Assembly: GCA_034434895.1 (NCBI GenBank)
Contig: DAOTYI010000022.1
Location: 1-19,312, forward strand
Source of the DNA: DAOTXL01 sp034434895
GTDB lineage: Bacteria; Chloroflexota; Anaerolineae; JAAYZQ01
DNA length: 19,312 nt
Direction: 5' to 3'
A program made the translations under genes and the position numbers. Position 1 is the stretch's first letter; the number at the start of each line of letters is the position of its first letter. This document shows, one piece after another, positions 1 through 6,062 of this stretch. Below the pieces are notes generated by a model. It was not told the DNA's origin, made no database searches, and worked only from the letters and a program-made list of their open reading frames with translations.

Positions 1-112
1 TTTGCCTTCGGCCACCCTGTTTGCCTTCGGCCACCCTGTTTGCCTTCGGCCACCCTGTTTGCCTTCGGCCACCCTGTTTGCCTTCGGCCACCCTGTTTGC
101 CTTCGGCCACCC
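1..112. repeat. 19-bp tandem repeat, about 6 copies
   Basis: Five perfect head-to-tail copies of TTTGCCTTCGGCCACCCTG (1-95) are followed by a sixth copy missing its last two bases (96-112). The array reaches the window edge, so the true number may be higher. The core GCCTTCGGCCACCC differs by one base from GCCGTCGGCCACCC at the end of the tandem repeat upstream of ftsY (11025-11084), so both probably belong to one family of GC-rich interspersed repeats. No spacers exist between units, so it is not a CRISPR array. Function unknown. Confidence 0.95.
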
Positions 113-129
113 GGCCTGTCATGAAAAAA

Positions 130-162
130 AGACCTGGAAGGTCTGGCAGACCTTCCAGGTCT
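130..162. repeat. Perfect 15-bp palindrome with 3-nt loop
   Basis: AGACCTGGAAGGTCT (130-144) and its exact reverse complement (148-162) flank a GGC loop. On the minus strand the stem is followed by a run of seven T (complement of 124-130), the form of an intrinsic terminator; on the plus strand only TTTT follows. It lies between the 19-bp array and a 5'-truncated TPR gene, and its right end supplies an in-frame TGA (162-164) just before that gene's remaining frame. It may be a dispersed palindromic repeat rather than a terminator, because no intact minus-strand gene lies immediately upstream. Confidence 0.8.
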
Positions 163-167
163 GAGTT

Positions 168-1175
168 TTGCAGGTCCGGCGCCCCGCTGCGAAAGGGGGG
201 CTGAGATGGGGTTCAAAGAGGGACGCCCGGTTGGAATTCCTCGCTCTCTCCGCCAGGCTATCAGCCCCCCAACTTCCACCACGTCTTGCTCTGAGGCAGA
301 TAACCCTGGAAATCATCCGGCGCGACATCGGCAGTCGGGAAAAAGAAGCCTGGTGTCTCAATTCCCTCGGAATGACATCGCTGGATTGCGGGGATTACGC
401 CGCCGCCCTGGACTATTATCAACAGGCGTTGCACCTGGGCCGAGAGACCGGCAATATGTGGGAGGCCAGCAACACGCTGAGCAATCTGGGGTACACCTGC
501 TGGGTGCTGGGCGATTTCGCCCGCTCTGAGGCGTACTATACCGAGTCCATCCAGACCAAGCAAGAGATCGGCGACCGGCGCGGGGGCAGCCTGACTGCCG
601 CCCTGTATGGCCTGCTCCTCCATTCGCTGGGGCGCGACGCCGAGGCGCTCCGGGTCGGTACGGATGCGCTGGCCGTGGCCGAAGAACTCGGCTCTGCGCA
701 GGTCGAGGCCTATGCGCTGACCTGCATCGGGCACGCGCAGGTCGGGCTGGGGTTACTCCACCAGGCAGAGGCCGCCTACCGCCGGGCGCTGACCATCCGC
801 CGCGAACTGGGCCAGCAGAGCATGGCCGTGGAGATCCTCGCCAGATTGGCCCACCTGGCGCTCATCCAGGACGACCTGGCCCAGGCCCAGGCCCACGTGG
901 ATGAAATCCTGTGCTATCTGGAAGACGGTTCGCTCGACGGTGCGCTGGAGCCGTTCCTGGTGTACCTGACCTGCTACCGGGTCTTGCGGGCCAACAGACA
1001 CCCGGAGGCCGGGGCGATACTGGAGACGGCCTACCGGGCCTTGCAGGCGCACGCCGACAGGATACCGGAGCCGGAATTACGGCGCTCGTTCCTGACCAAC
1101 ATCGCCGCTCACGCCGGAATTGTGGGGGAGTGGGAGCAGCACCCCCCGACCGTCAGCCGGATGGCCATCCCCTGA
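168..1175 (+). pseudogene. 5'-truncated TPR-repeat protein (C-terminal remnant)
   Basis: The frame is open from a TTG at 168 to the TGA at 1173-1175. Only the part from about 297 onward looks like protein. It holds four to five tetratricopeptide repeats, with helix pairs such as the one around GDYAAALDYYQQAL and another ending AYRRALTIRRELG, then a C-terminal helical segment with IPEPELRRSFLTNIAAH. This is the usual tail of large Chloroflexota regulators (AAA/NB-ARC ATPase or adenylate-cyclase type) whose N-terminal ATPase or DNA-binding domains are absent here. The first 40 or so codons are low-quality sequence, and an in-frame stop sits at 162-164 in the palindrome. No convincing ribosome-binding site precedes any start. 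I infer a fragment whose 5' part was lost at the repeat junction. It could still be expressed as a small TPR protein. It converges with the next gene, 5 bp away. Confidence 0.65.
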
Positions 1176-1180
1176 GTTCG

Positions 1181-2071
1181 TCAAACTTCTATGCCAAACA
1201 GGGCGCGCAGGAGAAACCCGACGCCGAAACTCAATGCTGCCACCCCCAGGCTCAGCCCGGCCATTTCGAGGAAACGGGGCCTGAACGGCAGGTCTTTGGC
1301 CACAGAGATGTAATAGTTGAAAAAGCCGATGATCAAAACCGCTGCGGCCAGCGTGCACGCCAGGCAGAGGTAATAGTTCGTCAGCAGCAGGTATGGCAGG
1401 ATGAGGACCAACACGGTGAGGACGTAGGCGATGCCTGTGTAGATCGAGGCTCTGAACGGGTCCCTGGCGCTCTCCTCCGACTTGGTGGAGAGATACTCAG
1501 ATGCTGCCATAGACAGCGCTGCGGCAATGCCGGTGATCGCACCGGTCATGGCGATCAGCCGGGTGTTTTGCAGCGCCAGGGTCAGGCCGGCCAGCGCGCC
1601 GGTCAACTCGACCAGCGCGTCGTTCAGCCCCAGGACAATCGAACCGATATAGCGCAACCGCTCCTCGTCCAACAGCGCGATCAGCGCCTCCTCGTGGGCC
1701 CCCTCTTCGCGGGCGATGGTTGCGGCCTGGGGGACTGCTGCGCCGAACGACGCATAGTGATCCTGCGCCCCCTCCTCGCCCCGCTCCATCAGCTTGAGGC
1801 CAAAGGTAAACCCGAACACCCGGCTGATGAAGGAGTACCACCAGACCTTCACCCGGTCCGGCCTCACCTCCTGCCCGGTGTGTTCGCGCCAGCGGTGGTA
1901 GTGGCGCAGTTCGTCGGCGGCGATCTGCTCCAGGACCGCCCTGTTCTCGGGCGACCTGATCAGGCGCGCCAGGCGGCTGTAGATGTGGTGCTCGGTGATC
2001 TCGGCCTTCTGATAGGCCAGCAAGCGGCGGCGATCCTCCTCGCTGAAGGCCCGTTGTGCCTGTTCTGTCAT
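1181..2071 (-). CDS. Rubrerythrin-like/VIT1 fusion, probable iron or manganese transporter
   Basis: A 296-residue protein starting at the ATG at 2071, chosen because AGGAGG lies 11 nt upstream; an in-frame start at 2110 has no such site. Residues about 10-140 form a ferritin-like helical domain with a plausible di-iron set: E24/E27, E54-x-x-H57, E96 or E99, and E123-x-x-H126. Residues about 143-296 are a VIT1/CCC1-type membrane domain with GLNDALVELTGALAGL and SMAASEYLSTKSE, then hydrophobic helices to the C-terminus. The family includes MbfA-type membrane-bound ferritins that export iron, and plant/yeast vacuolar iron transporters. The likely role is iron (or manganese) sensing and export across the cytoplasmic membrane; the metal and direction are inferred. 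A divergent promoter is proposed at 2129-2157. Confidence 0.85.
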   Translation of the reverse strand: MTEQAQRAFSEEDRRRLLAYQKAEITEHHIYSRLARLIRSPENRAVLEQIAADELRHYHRWREHTGQEVRPDRVKVWWYSFISRVFGFTFGLKLMERGEEGAQDHYASFGAAVPQAATIAREEGAHEEALIALLDEERLRYIGSIVLGLNDALVELTGALAGLTLALQNTRLIAMTGAITGIAAALSMAASEYLSTKSEESARDPFRASIYTGIAYVLTVLVLILPYLLLTNYYLCLACTLAAAVLIIGFFNYYISVAKDLPFRPRFLEMAGLSLGVAALSFGVGFLLRALFGIEV

Positions 2072-2128
2072 TTCCAACTCTTCCTCCTGACCGGGATCGG
2101 CCGGAACCAAAAAGGCCAGACACGCCGC

Positions 2129-2157
2129 ATTGTATCACAAAAGAAACGCCAGGTCCA
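2129..2157 (-). promoter_or_regulatory. Possible sigma-70 promoter for the VIT1-fusion gene
   Basis: On the minus strand TGGACC (2157-2152; 4 of 6 to consensus) and TACAAT (2134-2129) are separated by 17 bp. It lies about 58 bp upstream of the chosen start and is divergent from the hydantoinase promoter. The -35 is weak, so confidence is moderate. Confidence 0.45.
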
Positions 2158-2183
2158 GTCTCTGAACAGGCCCTGTTGCCCGG

Positions 2184-2212
2184 TTGACAATCGGCCCATT
2201 GTGCGCTATAGT
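2184..2212 (+). promoter_or_regulatory. Near-consensus sigma-70 promoter for the hydantoinase-panE unit
   Basis: TTGACA (2184-2189), a 17-bp spacer and TATAGT (2207-2212). The predicted transcription start near 2219 leaves a 5' UTR of only about 17 nt. The AGGAGG at 2222-2227 therefore sits almost at the 5' end of the mRNA, 8 nt before the ATG at 2236. Confidence 0.8.
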
Positions 2213-2235
2213 AGCCAGCGCAGGAGGGTGGAGCC

Positions 2236-3690
2236 ATGTTTGATCGGGTGATCGCCAACGGAACCCTGATCACCGCCGAGGCCACGGTCCAGGCCGATCT
2301 GGGCCTCCGCGATGGGCGCATTGCGGCCATCGGCCGGCGGCTGGCCGGCCTGGAGGTGATAGACGCCAGCGGGATGCTTGTCCTGCCCGGCGCGATTGAT
2401 GAGCATGTCCACCTGCACATGCCGGTCGGCGAGTTGACCTCCAGCGACGACTTTTACAGCGGCACGGTGGCTGCTGCCTGTGGGGGCACAACCACGGTGA
2501 TCGATTTCGCCGAACCCAAACCGGGCCAGCCGTTGGTCGAGGCGCTGGCCTCCCGCCGCGCCGAGGCCGACGGCCAGGTGGTGATCGACTATGGCCTGCA
2601 CATGACCCTCGCCTGGGCCGACGACGAGACGCTGGCCCAGGTCCCGGCCTGCATCGAAGCCGGGGTGGCCAGTTTCAAGCTGTACATGGCCTACGAGGGG
2701 TTGCGCCTGGATGACGGCGGCCTGCTGCGGGCACTGGCTGCCCTGCGGGCGCACGGCGGGCGGGCGCTGGTCCACGCCGAGAACCACGACGCCATCACCT
2801 ACCTGGTCGCCCAGGCCCTGGCCCAGGGACGCATCGGCCCCGAAAACCATCCCCTCACCCGGCCTGACTGGATGGAAGCCGAGGCGGTCGGTCGCCTGCT
2901 GGCCCTGGCCCGCGTGACCGGCACGCCGCTGGTGCTGGCCCATCTGTCCTGCGCCCTGGGGCTGGAGGAGGTGCGCCGGGCGCGGGCGCGCGGTCAGACC
3001 GTCTGGGTCGAAACCTGCCCCCAATATCTGCTCCTGGACGAAGCCGAATACCGCCGTCCCGGTTTCGAGGGGGCGAAATTTGTCATGTCGCCGCCGCTGC
3101 GCACCGCAGCCGATCGGCAGGCGCTCTGGGCCGGGCTGGCAGCGGGCGAGGTGAATACCGTCGCCACCGACCACTGTCCTTTCTTTTACGAGACCCAGAA
3201 AACACGCGGCCTGCACAACTTTTCGCGCATCCCCGGCGGCGCACCGGGCATCGAGACCCGGCTGGCATTGCTCTACAGCCATGGCGTGCGGACCGGCCGG
3301 CTCTCGCCGGAGCGGTGGGTGGAGGTCTGCTGCACCGAACCGGCCCGGCGCTTTGGACTGGCCCCCCGCAAAGGAACGCTCGCCATCGGCGCCGACGCCG
3401 ACGTGGTGATCTTTGACCCGGAGCGGCGGGTCACGCTGTCGCCCCAAACCCTGCACCAGCGGGTGGACTATTGCCCCTACGAGGGCGAGGAGCTCCAGGG
3501 CTGGCCGGTGACGGTCCTGTCGCGGGGGGAGGTGGTCGTCCGCGATGGGGAGTTCATCGGCACGGCAGGAAGGGGCCGGTTCCTGCCCACAGAAGCTGAC
3601 AGATGGAGAGGATCAAGATTGCGATCCTGGGGGCCGGAGGTGTCGGCGGCTATTACGGCGGCCTGCTGGCCCACAGCGGCCACGATGTGA
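2236..3690 (+). CDS. Dihydropyrimidinase / D-hydantoinase family amidohydrolase
   Basis: A 484-residue cyclic amidohydrolase that would hydrolyse 5,6-dihydropyrimidines or 5-substituted hydantoins to N-carbamoyl amino acids in the cytoplasm. All binuclear-metal ligands are visible: H57-x-H59, the carboxylated lysine K148 in SFKLYMAY, H180 in HAENHD, H236 in LAHLSC, and D312 in ATDHCPF. AGGAGG is 8 nt before the ATG, behind a consensus promoter. The family usually ends near a GRGRF motif, here at about residue 447; this protein continues about 37 further residues of unlike sequence, and its 3' end overlaps the next gene by 88 bp. A TGA in another frame at 3597-3599, close to the expected end, suggests that an indel extended the frame. 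Distinguishing dihydropyrimidinase, hydantoinase and phenylhydantoinase needs biochemistry. Confidence 0.9.
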   Translation: MFDRVIANGTLITAEATVQADLGLRDGRIAAIGRRLAGLEVIDASGMLVLPGAIDEHVHLHMPVGELTSSDDFYSGTVAAACGGTTTVIDFAEPKPGQPLVEALASRRAEADGQVVIDYGLHMTLAWADDETLAQVPACIEAGVASFKLYMAYEGLRLDDGGLLRALAALRAHGGRALVHAENHDAITYLVAQALAQGRIGPENHPLTRPDWMEAEAVGRLLALARVTGTPLVLAHLSCALGLEEVRRARARGQTVWVETCPQYLLLDEAEYRRPGFEGAKFVMSPPLRTAADRQALWAGLAAGEVNTVATDHCPFFYETQKTRGLHNFSRIPGGAPGIETRLALLYSHGVRTGRLSPERWVEVCCTEPARRFGLAPRKGTLAIGADADVVIFDPERRVTLSPQTLHQRVDYCPYEGEELQGWPVTVLSRGEVVVRDGEFIGTAGRGRFLPTEADRWRGSRLRSWGPEVSAAITAACWPTAATM

Positions 3691-4520
3691 CCTTTATCGC
3701 CCGGGGCGCGCACCTGGCAGCCATCCGCCAACAGGGCCTGCGCGTGGAGAGCGTCCACGGCGATTTTGTGGTCCGGCCGGCGCAGGCCACCGACGATCCG
3801 ACGGCTGTAGGCCCGGTGGACCTGCTGCTGGTGACGGTCAAGAGCTACGACCTGGAAACGGCTGCTGCCGCCGCCCGGCCTCTGGTCGGCCCGGAAACGG
3901 CCGTGCTGCCCCTGCTCAACGGCCTGGATGCGGCCGAACGTCTGGCGGCCCTGTTCGGCGATGGACCGGTCCTGGCCGGCCTGACCCACATCTCGGCTTC
4001 CATCGCCGCGCCGGGGGTCATCCGCCAGGTGAGCCTGCTGCGGCGCATCACCTTTGGCGAACGGGATGGCCGCCTCACCCCCCGCGCCGGGCGCATCCGC
4101 GACCTGCTGGAAACCGGTGGGATCGAAGTGGTGCTCACCCCGGCGGTGCAGGTGGCCCTGTGGGAAAAGTTCCTCTTTATCGCCTCGATCGGTGGGGTAT
4201 GCTGCCTGACCCGGCTGCCCATCGGCCCGGTATTGACCACACCCGAAATCCGGCAACTCTACCTGGAAGCCCTGCAGGAGGTGGAGGCGGTGGGCCGGGC
4301 GCGGGGGGTGGCCCTGCCCGATGACATTGTGGCCCGCACCCTGCGCCTGAGCGAACAGTTTGCCCCCCAGACCAAACCCTCCATGCTGGCCGACCTGGAG
4401 GCCGGCCGCCGCCTGGAGCTGGAGGCGATGAGCGGCACGGTGGTCCGCTATGGCCGGGAGGTGGGAGTGCCGACGCCGGTGCACAACCTGATCTACACCA
4501 CCCTCCAGGCGACCCGTTGA
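3603..4520 (+). CDS. panE: 2-dehydropantoate 2-reductase (ketopantoate reductase family)
   Basis: A 305-residue NADP-dependent reductase of the ApbA/PanE family, which reduces ketopantoate to pantoate for pantothenate and CoA synthesis. The N-terminal Rossmann motif is ILGAGGVGGYYGG. Other family signatures are VTVKSYD with K80, LNGLD with N106, and the catalytic lysine K189 in LWEKFLFIAS; the C-terminal helical domain contains LEAGRRLELEAMSGTVVR. The start at 3603 puts MERIKIAILG just before the dinucleotide fold; no strong ribosome-binding site is seen, and the start lies inside the upstream gene, so coupled translation is likely. The pairing suggests a beta-alanine plus pantoate link, but many family members reduce other 2-oxoacids, so the substrate is inferred. 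It converges with the next gene, 23 bp away, with no obvious terminator. Confidence 0.85.
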   Translation: MERIKIAILGAGGVGGYYGGLLAHSGHDVTFIARGAHLAAIRQQGLRVESVHGDFVVRPAQATDDPTAVGPVDLLLVTVKSYDLETAAAAARPLVGPETAVLPLLNGLDAAERLAALFGDGPVLAGLTHISASIAAPGVIRQVSLLRRITFGERDGRLTPRAGRIRDLLETGGIEVVLTPAVQVALWEKFLFIASIGGVCCLTRLPIGPVLTTPEIRQLYLEALQEVEAVGRARGVALPDDIVARTLRLSEQFAPQTKPSMLADLEAGRRLELEAMSGTVVRYGREVGVPTPVHNLIYTTLQATR

Positions 4521-4543
4521 TCGCCGGTGTGCCTGGCGGTGAC

Positions 4544-4936
4544 TCAGGCCAGGCAGCTTCGCACCTTGTCCAGCAGGCCGTTCATGCTCAACAGAGTGTG
4601 AGCGTAAAAAAAGATCTTTCCATCTCCGGCTTTGCGGCTGAGCCGTTGCAGGTCACGGATGCGATCGTCGCCGGAGAAGCTGATAAACAGGATCGGCACC
4701 TGCGACCACTGGGGGGTGCTGCGGATCTGACGCGATAGCTGGTACGCTTCAGCAGCCGAAGTGGACAGGTCCACGATCACCAGGTTGGGTGGACGGTGCT
4801 GCATCGCATACTCGGTCTCTGCCCAGCTCGACGACACATCCACCTGATAACCGGCCAGTTGGAGAAGGTCATAAACTCCCTCCAGCAGGGAGGGGTTCTG
4901 GCCAATCACCTGGATCCGCTGTCTGTCCTCGCTCAT
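4544..4936 (-). CDS. Stand-alone atypical response-regulator receiver
   Basis: A 130-residue single-domain receiver starting at ATG 4936, preceded by a run of six G as a ribosome-binding site; the longer frame from 5011 lacks one. The phosphoacceptor is D56 in LVIVDLSTS, the switch serine S86 is in ILFISFS, and the conserved lysine is probably K107. The acidic pair normally found after beta-strand 1 is missing: the sequence there reads VIGQNPSLL. Mg-dependent phosphorylation may therefore be impaired, making this a possible pseudo-receiver. There is no output domain. It follows the NarL-type regulator on the same strand with a fold-back element between them, so it may belong to the same signalling block as a phosphate sink or allosteric partner. 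The partner is unknown. Confidence 0.75.
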   Translation of the reverse strand: MSEDRQRIQVIGQNPSLLEGVYDLLQLAGYQVDVSSSWAETEYAMQHRPPNLVIVDLSTSAAEAYQLSRQIRSTPQWSQVPILFISFSGDDRIRDLQRLSRKAGDGKIFFYAHTLLSMNGLLDKVRSCLA

Positions 4937-5084
4937 TCCCCCCGTCTTGGCCCACACATTTTGCCGGCTCAACGCCCCTGGGACCGCCAGGCATTGCGTC
5001 ACGACCATCATAGCACAGGAGGGGAAGAGAAGACATCCCCCTCAGGGAGGATGTGTGGGGGTATTTTTCTACGCCTATGGCTTA

Positions 5085-5195
5085 GAGCTTGTTGAACAGT
5101 TCACCACCAAGGCACAAAGGACACCAAGGGTATTCGTTTCCTTCGTGTTCCTTTGTGGCCTTTGTGTCTTTGTGGTAAGCTTTTCAGACCGGCTC
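5085..5195. mobile_element. MITE-like fold-back element, copy A (111 bp)
   Basis: The right end, read on the minus strand, begins GAGCCGGTCTGAAAAGC and continues with ACCACAAAGACACAAAGG-type repeats. The left end is a diverged version (GAGCTTGTTGAACAG, then CACCACCAAGGCACAAAGG). Flanks are TTA (5082-5084) and TGA (5196-5198), so a 3-bp TNA duplication has either decayed or never matched. This looks like the oldest of the well-bounded copies. It lies between the NarL-type regulator and the orphan receiver. Confidence 0.75.
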
Positions 5196-5237
5196 TGAGC
5201 CCTGGTGCAAGAGATGGTACCGGCAGCACGGCCTGGG

Positions 5238-5897
5238 CTACTTTTCCGGCGTCAGGCCCATCCTGGCCGCAAACAGGCGCAGGTCGGCCTTGCTGGCCAG
5301 GTCCAGCTTGTTGTAGATGTTGCGCAGATGGGTCTTGATCGTCTTTTCGCTGAGATAAAGTTCGGCGGCGATCTCCGAGTTCTTCATTCCCCGGCTGGCC
5401 AGGTAAAAGACCTCGCGCTCACGGGGCGTCAGCGCCTGGAGCGATTCTTCGCGGCGGCTGGTTTCCTGCTGCAGGCGGCTCAACTGCTGGACCACTTTGG
5501 CGGCGATTGACGGCGCAAGCAACACCTCGCCGCCGTACACCGAGCGGATGTTATCGGCCAACCGCTCACCGCCGATCGTCTTGAGCACATAGCCCGACGC
5601 CCCGGCGATGAGTGCGGCGCTGATCTCTTCGTCGTCATCATAGGCCGACAGGATCAGCACTTTGGACTGGGGACTGACCCGGCGCAGCTCACGGCAAAAG
5701 TCGGCTCCGCTGCCATCGGGCAGGTGCAGGTCCAACAGGATCACGTCCGGCGCCTCCTCGGCGGCCAGCGCCACCGCCTCGTCCCCCCGGCTGGCCTCGG
5801 CGATCACCTCGAAATCCTCCTCCAGGTCCAGGAGTGTCCGCAGCCCCTCACGAAAGATGGCATGATCGTCCACGATCATCAGTTTCAGGTCAGGCAT
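5238..5897 (-). CDS. NarL/LuxR-family response regulator
   Basis: A 219-residue two-component regulator. The start at ATG 5897 is fixed by AGGAGG 9 nt upstream and by the receiver motif LMIVDDH beginning at residue 6; a longer frame from 6005 runs into a repeat element. The receiver spans residues 1-120, with acidic pair D10-D11, phosphoacceptor D56 (ILLDLHLPDG), S84 and K106. A LuxR-type helix-turn-helix spans about 150-212 (TPREREVFYLASRG, then SEIAAELYLSEKTIKTHLRN). It acts in the cytoplasm as a DNA-binding transcription factor, presumably phosphorylated by the GAF-PAS kinase encoded immediately upstream. The two genes are now separated by a 119-bp fold-back element, but in-silico removal makes them overlap by 8 bp. 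Target genes are unknown. Confidence 0.92.
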   Translation of the reverse strand: MPDLKLMIVDDHAIFREGLRTLLDLEEDFEVIAEASRGDEAVALAAEEAPDVILLDLHLPDGSGADFCRELRRVSPQSKVLILSAYDDDEEISAALIAGASGYVLKTIGGERLADNIRSVYGGEVLLAPSIAAKVVQQLSRLQQETSRREESLQALTPREREVFYLASRGMKNSEIAAELYLSEKTIKTHLRNIYNKLDLASKADLRLFAARMGLTPEK

Positions 5898-5943
5898 GAT
5901 CTCGATCCTCCTTGCTGTCTTCTGGCCGGTTGGCCGGTGCTGA

Positions 5944-6062
5944 GAGCCTGTCTGAAAACCACCAAGACACAAAGGACACCAGGGGCACCATGCGTTTTTT
6001 TTCATTTCCTTCGTGTTCTTTGTGGCCTTTGTGTCTTTGTGGTGAGCTTTTCAGACTGGCTC
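5944..6062. mobile_element. MITE-like fold-back element, copy B (119 bp), with TGA duplication
   Basis: The left end is GAGCCTGTCTGAAAACCACC and the right end, on the minus strand, is GAGCCAGTCTGAAAAGCTCA. Both arms continue with ACACAAAGG-like units, giving an imperfect inverted repeat of roughly 40-50 bp per arm. Exact TGA direct repeats flank it (5941-5943 and 6063-6065). It sits between the histidine kinase and its regulator, and supplies the kinase's last three codons and stop. No protein is encoded. Confidence 0.88.

Noticed and set aside
1..112. Possible CRISPR array
   Set aside because: The units are directly adjacent and identical with no unique spacers; it is a simple tandem repeat.
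911..2251. 446-residue plus-strand ORF
   Set aside because: It is antisense to the TPR fragment's end and the VIT1-fusion gene, with low-complexity Gln/Arg-rich sequence and no recognisable domain; a GC-rich shadow frame.
5033..5072. Hairpin CATCC...GGATG with a following T-run as a plus-strand terminator
   Set aside because: The stem is interrupted, the T-run is about 12 nt away, and no plus-strand gene ends nearby.
5898..6005. N-terminal extension of the NarL-type regulator from 6005
   Set aside because: The extra residues are encoded by the fold-back element and the former kinase end; ATG 5897 has a strong ribosome-binding site and starts the receiver fold.
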